Below are positions 27,553-34,072 of a stretch of 36,802 bases of DNA, in pieces. Positions within the stretch are counted from its first letter, which is position 1; each line of letters starts with the position of its first letter. Source of the stretch: a virus; the IMG/VR virus record IMGVR_UViG_3300010399_000061, positions 1 through 36,802 of that record; one strand, given 5' to 3'. Both the position numbers and the translations under genes were made by a program. The notes under the pieces were generated by a model. The model was not told the DNA's origin and did not search any database. It saw only the letters and a program-made list of their open reading frames with translations.

Positions 27553-28694
27553 TGGCTTATAACATTCCTTTGCCCGGATTGCCGGGGGATTCTTTGCTTA
27601 AGGGATTGATGACGGGGTCAAGGCTATATAGTGCTGCTATGGAGCCGCGTTTGAAGCGTGAGCAATTGGCGCAGTTGCATCAGCATCATTTGGATCAATT
27701 GGAATTGCAAAAGGCGGCTGCTGGAAGGGCAGCGGCAAGCGAAGGACGTGCATCGCAGTTGTTTCCTTTGCAATTACAACAATTACAGCAAACTGTTGAA
27801 CAGAACGATCCGGCATACTTGCAAAAAATAATTGATGGCTATTATGGTGACTCAGGACAAGTATCTTCTGGTGCAGGCCAATCGCAAGAACCTACCCAGT
27901 CCGATCAAATTCCATCCTATATGCCCAGCATTGGCGGATTTGCGGAAGATTACAATACATCCGGAATGTTTCCCGTTCCGCAAATGAATAAAGAGGCGAC
28001 TACTGGATTTATGCCAACGGGACCAGCATCCCCCTCAATGCCCACGCAACCCGGTATTGGTGGTCACAACTGGGATGAAATTCGCAAAATTCCTCAAGTA
28101 CGCGGATGGATTAAAAAGCATTTTGGCTATGACCCTGCTGCTGAAACATCTGAAGAAAAACGTATTCATTCTCTAGCTGACAAGATACAACTAGAGCAAG
28201 AAAAAACAAATCAGAAGAAAAAAGCACTCGAGGATAAAGAGAAAGTTGCGGTTGAAAAAGATATCCCAACTATTGAAAACTCTTTACAGGGTGTGAATGA
28301 ATTATTAAAAATAGCCAGAGATAATCCCGATATTTTTGGCCATTCCTTTATGCCAGAACGCTATGCCAAGACATCCAAAAACAAAAACTTTGGTAAATGG
28401 CAGAATCTCATAGCTGACAGAATAGCGGGCCTTGAAGGAAAGTTGTCTTCAAAGGGAAATGTGGTTGCATTAAAAATGGCAGCATCTTTAAAACCAAGTC
28501 ATGCCGAAAACCAAAATGTAGCTATCGGTAAACTTGAGTCTATGAAGGATGAGTTGCAAAAGCAATTACAGCGTGCACGTGATTTGACTGGGAAAAAACC
28601 GCAATACAATGATTCAGATTTGGTTGTGGTTAGGGGCCCTAATGGTGAGCAAACCATGACATATGCCGAGGCCAAACGATTGGGGGCTGAATAA
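27552..28694 (+). CDS. internal virion / ejection protein
   Basis: 380 residues from ATG 27552 (an ATG at 27549 is also in frame; the later one is five bases from GGAGGT). Residues 30-90 are a Gln/Leu-rich coiled coil, 95-170 are Pro/Gly/Ser-rich and disordered, and 195-345 are helical with many Lys. The C-terminal part carries DSDLVVVRGPNGEQTMTYAE. No enzymatic motif is seen. It corresponds by position to P22 gp20 or gp16 ejection proteins. The stop overlaps the next start. Confidence 0.7.
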   Translation: MAYNIPLPGLPGDSLLKGLMTGSRLYSAAMEPRLKREQLAQLHQHHLDQLELQKAAAGRAAASEGRASQLFPLQLQQLQQTVEQNDPAYLQKIIDGYYGDSGQVSSGAGQSQEPTQSDQIPSYMPSIGGFAEDYNTSGMFPVPQMNKEATTGFMPTGPASPSMPTQPGIGGHNWDEIRKIPQVRGWIKKHFGYDPAAETSEEKRIHSLADKIQLEQEKTNQKKKALEDKEKVAVEKDIPTIENSLQGVNELLKIARDNPDIFGHSFMPERYAKTSKNKNFGKWQNLIADRIAGLEGKLSSKGNVVALKMAASLKPSHAENQNVAIGKLESMKDELQKQLQRARDLTGKKPQYNDSDLVVVRGPNGEQTMTYAEAKRLGAE

Positions 28695-29899
28695 TGGCAC
28701 AATATAAAATTCTGGGTCCTGCTGCCAATGGACCAAGCCTTAATGCAGGTTATCGCATAATAGGGTTGGCGCCTCAAAAAACAGAGCCGCAGGAAATTCC
28801 GCAACCAGTTAATCAGGAGGGATTGAGCAGTATTCCCGGAGATATTGCCGATGCCGGAATGAATCTTTTTATGTCAGCTGGTAATAAGGCTATACAATTG
28901 CCTGATGAATTAACTGAAGCAGGGCAACAATTAATAGCACATCCCTTGGCAACTCCGCCCAGAGCTGCGCGCGGGATACTGGGTGGATTGCTTGAAGGTG
29001 GAAAACAGCTTTATAACCTGCCTCTTAATTTGGGTACCTATCTGGGAGAAAAAGGAATTCCTGTTTTCAAGCAAACAGCCCCTTTAGCTGAAAAGCTTAA
29101 AATAGGTGAAACCGGGCTTCAAAAAGCCGTTATGGGCGAAGGAAAGCCGGGCGATGAACTATGGAAAGATATTGGCCTTGCAGGATCCATGCTAGCCGCG
29201 CCAGAGGCTGCAGGTTTGCGTGTTCCTGCTGTTACAAGCAAAGGAATAGTAAAGCAACTGTCTAAACAGAAAGCCAAAGAGCTGTCTGTCGCAAAAAAAG
29301 ATTATTCGTCTTTGTTTACACAAGCAAAGGAAAGCGGCTTGAGTCATGCTCCTGTTCCAAATACTGCCATAAAGAATATGAGCGGGATTATCAAGAATTC
29401 CCAATCGAAGTTTCATAATTCATTCAAAAAATACCTTTCTGATCCAACTATTGAAAATGCCCACTGGGCACAAAGTGAGCTTGGCGCGCTTGAAAGGCAT
29501 TTGGATTCCATATCCAAAAAAACCGGATTGACGCCAAGCCAAATCAAAACCCAAAAAGCTGTGACGGATACCAAAAACGCCATCAAAGAATCGATGTTTT
29601 CCAATAATGCGTTTGGTAAAAATCCTGCATTGGGCTTGAAATATCAGCAACTGGCAAACCGATACCGGGAAAATGTTATACCTTATACCAGACTTGAGGA
29701 ATTATCAGAATCAGAGGCTGGAAGAATGAGGCCTAAAACAGCTGTTAAGGGATTATTGACTGACGACCAATTTATGATTGATCTTGCCAAAAAGAATCCC
29801 GGTATATTTTTACATACACCACTAGCCAAACAAATTGGTTTGGGTGCAGCGGGATTGTTGGGTTATGATGAACTTAAACGATTAATGCGCGGCGGTTAA
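28694..29899 (+). CDS. internal virion / ejection protein
   Basis: 401 residues. The N-terminal half is Ala/Gly/Leu-rich with several short hydrophobic stretches (AARGILGGLLEGGKQ, DIGLAGSMLAAPEAAGL), and the second half is helical and basic (KQLSKQKAKELSVAKKDYSS). The C terminus (TPLAKQIGLGAAGLLGYDEL) could insert in a membrane. No transglycosylase motif is seen. It is the last gene of the ejection group and ends against the opposing small-protein cluster, overlapping a very short minus-strand ORF by three bases. Confidence 0.7.
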   Translation: MAQYKILGPAANGPSLNAGYRIIGLAPQKTEPQEIPQPVNQEGLSSIPGDIADAGMNLFMSAGNKAIQLPDELTEAGQQLIAHPLATPPRAARGILGGLLEGGKQLYNLPLNLGTYLGEKGIPVFKQTAPLAEKLKIGETGLQKAVMGEGKPGDELWKDIGLAGSMLAAPEAAGLRVPAVTSKGIVKQLSKQKAKELSVAKKDYSSLFTQAKESGLSHAPVPNTAIKNMSGIIKNSQSKFHNSFKKYLSDPTIENAHWAQSELGALERHLDSISKKTGLTPSQIKTQKAVTDTKNAIKESMFSNNAFGKNPALGLKYQQLANRYRENVIPYTRLEELSESEAGRMRPKTAVKGLLTDDQFMIDLAKKNPGIFLHTPLAKQIGLGAAGLLGYDELKRLMRGG

Positions 29900-29952
29900 T
29901 GATAAATATAAATAATCAGCGCTATAAATCCAATGCTTAAAATATGTTCCAT
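29896..29952 (-). CDS. possible 18-residue membrane peptide
   Basis: MEHILSIGFIALIIYIYH, entirely hydrophobic after the third residue. The ATG lies two bases after the stop of the 58-residue gene, so it could be translated by reinitiation. No good ribosome site of its own. Weak evidence. Confidence 0.22.
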   Translation of the reverse strand: MEHILSIGFIALIIYIYH

Positions 29953-29954
29953 AA

Positions 29955-30131
29955 TTACACCAGCCTTAAAGAATGAAGGACAACAGGAACCAAAATAACA
30001 GTAAATGTAGCTGCACACGTTGCCATTATGATATCCAGCTTGCGATTTAACTGTTTATATAAATGATCATGGAGCCTTAATTTAACTTCATGCTCAATAT
30101 ATTTCTCAGTTTGTATATCAAAGTTACTCAT
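29955..30131 (-). CDS. 58-residue membrane protein, paralogue of the next gene
   Basis: MSNFDIQTEKYIEHEVKLRL starts the protein and PVVLHSLRLV ends it, closely matching the gene at 30134 (EKYMDHEVRIRI ... PVVLHALKLV). The N-terminal half is a charged helix; residues 34-52 (IIMATCAATFTVILVPVVL) form a membrane segment. The strong paralogy with conserved ends shows the ORF is real. It starts two bases after the upstream stop. Possibly a small inner-membrane protein acting at lysis or entry. Confidence 0.68.
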   Translation of the reverse strand: MSNFDIQTEKYIEHEVKLRLHDHLYKQLNRKLDIIMATCAATFTVILVPVVLHSLRLV

Positions 30132-30133
30132 CT

Positions 30134-30334
30134 TTACACCAATTTTAAAGCATGAAGAACAACAGGAAGAATAATAGAGGTTATTATCAATCCTACAAGT
30201 AACATAAATCTTGAATCAAGCTTATTGTCCAGATTTTGTATGGCATTTTTAAGCTCAATGGCATTTTGTTCTTGTATACGTATCCTGACCTCATGATCCA
30301 TATACTTTTCATTTGTAAATAATTCTGCGCTCAT
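30134..30334 (-). CDS. 66-residue coiled-coil membrane protein
   Basis: MSAELFTNEKYMDHEVRIRI, then a short amphipathic helix (ELKNAIQNLDNKLDSRF) and a membrane segment (MLLVGLIITSIILPVVLHAL). It is a tandem paralogue of the 58-residue gene, longer by eight residues in the coil. GAGG lies eight bases before the ATG. A Bdr/XhlA-like tail-anchored protein is the nearest described type; function is unknown. Confidence 0.68.
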   Translation of the reverse strand: MSAELFTNEKYMDHEVRIRIQEQNAIELKNAIQNLDNKLDSRFMLLVGLIITSIILPVVLHALKLV

Positions 30335-30343
30335 TTTTAAACC

Positions 30344-30628
30344 TCAAATCCAGTGAAAACCTTTCGCCATTAAACCAACAACGCTTAATGCTACAGTAGC
30401 GCCGGTCCCAAGCAACCACAACAACTGAGCATTAATTTTTCCAGATAACATTTCGAACTTTTGATCTATTTTACTGAATTTCTCATCCATCTTGTCAAAT
30501 CTTTCGTCAATTTTATCAAATCTTTTCTCAAATCTGAGAAGAGTATTATTAATATTGTTAATAGATTGCTCAAGTAATGCTATTCTTGTTTCATCACTAT
30601 GGGAAACCTGTAATTTTTCTGCTGTCAT
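30344..30628 (-). CDS. 94-residue coiled-coil membrane protein (XhlA/Bdr-like)
   Basis: Residues 15-62 carry heptad repeats with a striking series of KIDERFDKMDEKFSKIDQKF units, followed by a membrane segment (LLWLLGTGATVALSVVGLMA) and KGFHWI. The end is related to that of the gene at 9256 in the early operon. Such proteins form trimeric or tetrameric coiled coils anchored in the inner membrane and may take the part of the missing holin or antiholin; this is inference. It is the first gene of the leftward mini-operon below the operator at 30665. Confidence 0.7.
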   Translation of the reverse strand: MTAEKLQVSHSDETRIALLEQSINNINNTLLRFEKRFDKIDERFDKMDEKFSKIDQKFEMLSGKINAQLLWLLGTGATVALSVVGLMAKGFHWI

Positions 30629-30664
30629 TTTTGAACCTTTATGTCAAAGTTGTTAATAAAACGT

Positions 30665-30683
30665 TAAGATACTACTTACCATA
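30665..30683. promoter_or_regulatory. operator copy 5 (degenerate)
   Basis: TAAGATA-CTACT-TACCATA; the right half is identical to that of copy 3, the left half matches four of seven bases. It lies in the third divergent intergenic region, just downstream of a minus-strand extended -10 (TGCTATACT, 30692-30684) with TTGTTT 18 bases further up. The degenerate half lowers confidence. Confidence 0.42.
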
Positions 30684-30734
30684 AGTATAGCATGGTAAAT
30701 GAACAAAAAACAAGCATATATAGGGAGATCGAGA

Positions 30735-30881
30735 ATGCCATTAGTCAAAGGATCCAAAGCTAAAACTCGCGCAGGTTTTTCTGAGAACATACGCCGGGAA
30801 GTTGAGGCGGGTAAGCCACAGAAACAGGCTGTAGCGATTGCCTACTCAGAAGCGAGAGAGAAGAAAAAGAAGAAGAAATGA
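30735..30881 (+). CDS. DUF6496-like small basic protein
   Basis: 48 residues from ATG 30735, after GGGAG. MPLVKGSKAKTRAGFSENIR and then the family hallmark GKPQKQAVAIAYSEAR, ending in six Lys. Small proteins with this GKPQKQAVAIA box are very common in phages and some bacteria (DUF6496 type); function is unknown. The basic tail suggests nucleic-acid contact. A strong terminator follows, so it may form a short separate transcript. Confidence 0.78.
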   Translation: MPLVKGSKAKTRAGFSENIRREVEAGKPQKQAVAIAYSEAREKKKKKK

Positions 30882-30893
30882 TTTAGAATGGAT

Positions 30894-30933
30894 AAGCCGG
30901 AAGGGTTGCCACTCTTTAATCCGGCTTTTATTT
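30894..30933 (+). terminator. rho-independent terminator
   Basis: AAGCCGGA (30894-30901) pairs perfectly with TCCGGCTT (30920-30927), followed by TTATTT. It ends the rightward transcript of the DUF6496-like gene and separates it from the antisense HNH gene. Confidence 0.8.
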
Positions 30934-30935
30934 AA

Positions 30936-31433
30936 TCAATCTCTGTTTCCTTTTCTTGAATTACAAGAAGTACATAAAAATCTCAAATTGCTGAGATCGT
31001 CTGAGCCACCATTGGAGATTGATATTATATGATCAATTGATATCTTTTGGTCGGTGTTGCAAATTTCGCATACCTGCTTCTTTATATTTTTTAGTTCTAA
31101 AAATAAACTCTTTTTTATTTTTTGAAACTGCTTTCTTCTATCTTTTATTAGCTTCGTCTTTTCTTTTTTAGCACTTATTTTTGTCTGGATATCCCTTAAT
31201 TTATTATAAAAATATTTCATATCGTCTTTTAATGAATCATTAGCTATAGGGTGGTGATAAATATATGCGCAATTGTTTATTTTTTCTTCAATCTCTGTAA
31301 GAGAATAACACCAAGTCATATAATCATCGCATTCGTTACATCTAAAATGATCAAAATCAGACTGGGTATCATAAATTAATTCCATGTCTAATTTTAATTG
31401 ATCGATAATTTCTTTTGAAAGTTTTGGATACAT
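30936..31433 (-). CDS. HNH endonuclease (free-standing, homing-type)
   Basis: 165 residues from ATG 31433, with GGGAGAGG upstream. The HNH domain at the C terminus is complete: VCEIC (C122, C125), IDHIIS (D134, H135), LSNLRFLCTSCN (N149, C154, C157, N158) and K161. An N-terminal CNEC pair (C32, C35) may bind another zinc. The central helices are Lys-rich. It lies antisense among late genes and is AT-rich compared with them, as expected for a mobile homing endonuclease. No intron is evident. A nicking role in packaging is possible but such HNH genes usually lie next to terminase. Confidence 0.85.
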   Translation of the reverse strand: MYPKLSKEIIDQLKLDMELIYDTQSDFDHFRCNECDDYMTWCYSLTEIEEKINNCAYIYHHPIANDSLKDDMKYFYNKLRDIQTKISAKKEKTKLIKDRRKQFQKIKKSLFLELKNIKKQVCEICNTDQKISIDHIISISNGGSDDLSNLRFLCTSCNSRKGNRD

Positions 31434-31463
31434 ACTCACCTCTCCCGTGTTCTCATGGATGAA

Positions 31464-31514
31464 CAAGGCCAAATTAGTGAGATTCTAATCATTCGGGAGC
31501 TACCCTAGGCCTTG
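31464..31514 (-). other. three-way-junction-like inverted repeat upstream of HNH gene
   Basis: Closing stem CAAGGCC (31464-31470) with GGCCTTG (31508-31514), seven perfect pairs. Inside lie ATTAG/CTAAT (31473-31489, seven-base loop) and GGG/CCC (31495-31505). On the minus strand it forms a 51-nt fold in the leader of the HNH gene, cloverleaf-like but without a T arm or U33, so it is not a normal tRNA. Confidence 0.4.
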
Positions 31515-31561
31515 ATATTGCATTATAGTCAAATAGCGCCTGTATGAAATTTAGCAAAACG

Positions 31562-31570
31562 TGCTATTAT
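31562..31570 (+). promoter_or_regulatory. extended -10 promoter upstream of tail gene
   Basis: TGCTATTAT fits an extended -10 (TGN-TATAAT). No good -35 box is seen 17 bases upstream (TATGAA). It lies about 35 bases before the ATG at 31609 and could restart late transcription after the terminator at 30894. Confidence 0.38.
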
Positions 31571-31608
31571 TGACTTACTAAACAGGATGTTTAAACAGAG
31601 GCTAGGGA

Positions 31609-33681
31609 ATGACATATGTACGTGGCATTAATCCGGTATGGCTATTTGCTGATTTAAGAGGTCATCTTTTTGATGACACGTTTTATATGTTCGTACTGGA
31701 AAATACCATACCGTATATTCCTGCCACTGTTTATCATGCGTCCACTGGAACCCCATGGACCAATCCCATACGTTTCTTTGCCAATGGCACGTTGCCTGTA
31801 GATATATTTTTTGATCCCGGTACTGCTGAAAATCCCATTTTCTATAGACTTGAATTCAGACAGGGGCCTACGCAGGCTGATCCGCTCATTTACCTTATCG
31901 AAAACTATTCGCCTGTTGGTTTTGCTGGCAGTTCACCATTAACCAGTGTTGCGTCCTTTACAGATAATCAGGTAGCCAATCCGCAATTTGCCCTTGTAAA
32001 TTTCCAGTCCCCATTATCGATTACAGCCGCCGGCACGTATGAAATAGCCCCAGGATGGTTTCTTGACTTGACGGGTGCGGGTACTGCAACGCTTGAACAA
32101 ACGCCTTTGAACAGTTCAGTAACTACGATTAACCCGACCAATGCGCCCTATGCGTTGCATATTGTATTAACAGGATGGGGAGCGGCATCTTTACGTCAGC
32201 GGTTTCAGCAAAACGGAATGCTTTGGGCAAGCACGTCTTCTGTGTCAAAATATGTTGCCTCTTCAATAACAGCTAAAATTAATGGTATAGCACAAAACAT
32301 TAATGCCGACCTTGTCGATTCAATGGGGCAGGTATTGGGACCGGTTCTTAATTCAACAGTTGTCTCCACCAACTGGACAGAATATCCCGATCATCTGCTC
32401 ATGCCGGTGACAACCAATACCAACGTCCCGCCAGATGCCTATATAGATTACCGATTGCATTTTGAAACACCCGGGAATGCCGATTTGTTTGTTACAAGTT
32501 TCCAGTTGGTTTCCAGCAATGTGGCCCTGAACTTTTCATATATGCAGGATTCTATAGACAGGCAAATTGATCATCTGTTTCACTATTATAAGGATCCATT
32601 AATATTTAAACAAATTCCCAGTTATTTGGTTGGCTGGGATTTTCCGATGAACCCTACTCAGCCAGGTGTACCCGGTTCCACTAGTCCTGCAAGCACAGTA
32701 CCTGCAACAGCAATTGGGGCCAATAAATCAAAATATGTTTGGGATCAAACCATAATATTTCAGTCAGCAGATAGTGCAATAGGAGCCGCAAGAGGACCGT
32801 CACGAGAATTGCTACTGACCGCAGCAGCAACGACTCAAATGGCCATTATTCAGTATCTGGGTGCCATAGAAGCAAGAAAAATTCTCAATTCACCGTTATG
32901 TGTGAATGTTTATGCAAGAGCGTCAACAGATACCGTGGCAACTGTATCTCTCTGGTATACAAAAGATGTTGCTTTGCCAGTACTGACAGCAGGAACAAAT
33001 AATTCTCTAGTCTTGACTCTGGATGCTAATGGCAAGCCCGCAACATTCAATGGAACATGGCTTGAAGTGCCCAGAGCCAATGGTAACGCGCAAATAACAA
33101 TAGAAACCAATGTAACATCCGGGTTTAATGATTATCCATTGTCAGGCTGGGATATGGCAGGTGTTGCTGATGTTAATCTTGCAAACTTCTTTGCAATAGT
33201 TGTAGGGACGGCCTCTGTAGCATCTACGGGAACAATAGGCTTTGAATCTGTATCATTGCAGGCAGGATCTTTGCCCACACGCCCGGCCCCTTTAACAATC
33301 AATGAAACTCTTTTGCAATGCCAATATTATTGTCAAAAATCATTTTTTTATGACATTTCACCACATAATAATGCAGGACTTGATTCTGGGGAAACCTATG
33401 GTGTCCAGACAAAAGGTAGTGGCGCCACACCTACAGTAGGTCCACTGGTAAGGTTTGATCAATTCATGAGAACAATACCGACCGTTACGCTCTATAACCC
33501 AAGTGGGGGGGCAGCCGGTGAAATATATAATGTATCTACGACACTCTCATGGGTTGGCAGCGGGCCTAATAAAGTTTCTGAAAATGGATTTTCAACGCAA
33601 GGCACGACTGACGTCGGATCTATTGTAGGAAATGAAATCTCGGTACACTGGTTTGCGGATGCCCGATTGGGATTAGTATAA
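31609..33681 (+). CDS. tail fibre or appendage protein
   Basis: 690 residues, beta-rich, with no membrane segment. The N terminus (TYVRGINPVWLFADLRGHLF, then PYIPATVYHASTGTPWTNPI) is a module that occurs at the start of appendage proteins in various phages and probably attaches to the virion. Residues about 130-320 resemble a carbohydrate-binding beta-sandwich (NPQFALVNFQ... APGWFLDLTGAGTATLEQT). The C terminus (LTINETLLQCQYYCQKSFFY) matches a fibre-tip module of the LxxCQxYxxKS type. It likely recognises surface glycans. No glycosidase motif is visible. Confidence 0.75.
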   Translation: MTYVRGINPVWLFADLRGHLFDDTFYMFVLENTIPYIPATVYHASTGTPWTNPIRFFANGTLPVDIFFDPGTAENPIFYRLEFRQGPTQADPLIYLIENYSPVGFAGSSPLTSVASFTDNQVANPQFALVNFQSPLSITAAGTYEIAPGWFLDLTGAGTATLEQTPLNSSVTTINPTNAPYALHIVLTGWGAASLRQRFQQNGMLWASTSSVSKYVASSITAKINGIAQNINADLVDSMGQVLGPVLNSTVVSTNWTEYPDHLLMPVTTNTNVPPDAYIDYRLHFETPGNADLFVTSFQLVSSNVALNFSYMQDSIDRQIDHLFHYYKDPLIFKQIPSYLVGWDFPMNPTQPGVPGSTSPASTVPATAIGANKSKYVWDQTIIFQSADSAIGAARGPSRELLLTAAATTQMAIIQYLGAIEARKILNSPLCVNVYARASTDTVATVSLWYTKDVALPVLTAGTNNSLVLTLDANGKPATFNGTWLEVPRANGNAQITIETNVTSGFNDYPLSGWDMAGVADVNLANFFAIVVGTASVASTGTIGFESVSLQAGSLPTRPAPLTINETLLQCQYYCQKSFFYDISPHNNAGLDSGETYGVQTKGSGATPTVGPLVRFDQFMRTIPTVTLYNPSGGAAGEIYNVSTTLSWVGSGPNKVSENGFSTQGTTDVGSIVGNEISVHWFADARLGLV

Positions 33682-33695
33682 TTTAAGGATAAATT

Positions 33696-34043
33696 ATGGC
33701 CATTTCGTACAATAGTAATTATGATGAAACCGTCCCATTCAGCGACGTCTGCGAACAAATTGGATTGCTTGTTGGCGTTGCCCAGTCTTATACAGTTCCG
33801 GGACCTGCAACCGCCAGATATTCCGTGCGGTTTGGATATAACAGCACATCAAATGTTTTTGTACGTCTTAATACAGCAGGAACTGTCCCGCCTGGCGGAA
33901 CTACAGGAAGCCAGCCTTATAACGAATTCAGACCCGGTTGTGATGGTTCAAAGCGTTATGTATCGGGTGGGGACGTTTTATATTTTATAACACCGGATGC
34001 TTCTGCCTATGTTGGTATATCACTAATGCAGGTTGCCGGTTAA
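33696..34043 (+). CDS. small beta-rich virion protein
   Basis: 115 residues starting MAISYNSNYDETVPFSDVCE, with many Gly, Thr and Tyr and an all-beta prediction (TARYSVRFGYNSTSNVFVRL). I recall similar short proteins beside tail fibres or as head decorations in other phages, without a fixed name. Its location between two fibre genes suggests a fibre-associated or decoration protein. AAGGAT precedes the start. Confidence 0.62.
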   Translation: MAISYNSNYDETVPFSDVCEQIGLLVGVAQSYTVPGPATARYSVRFGYNSTSNVFVRLNTAGTVPPGGTTGSQPYNEFRPGCDGSKRYVSGGDVLYFITPDASAYVGISLMQVAG

Positions 34044-34054
34044 AAAATAACTTT

Positions 34055-34072
34055 ATGACAAGGATATGTCAT
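34055..34072 (+). promoter_or_regulatory. hairpin holding the ribosome site of the fibre gene
   Basis: ATGACA (34055-34060) pairs with TGTCAT (34067-34072) around AGGATA, so the AGGA ribosome site is in the loop and the first two bases of the start codon are in the stem. It may tune fibre translation. Six pairs, A/T-rich, so only moderately stable. Confidence 0.35.

Noticed and set aside
31464-31514. tRNA gene on the minus strand
   Set aside because: A 7-bp closing stem and a 5-bp stem with a 7-base loop look tRNA-like, but there is no T arm, no U33 and no T-psi-C box, and the length is only 51 bases.
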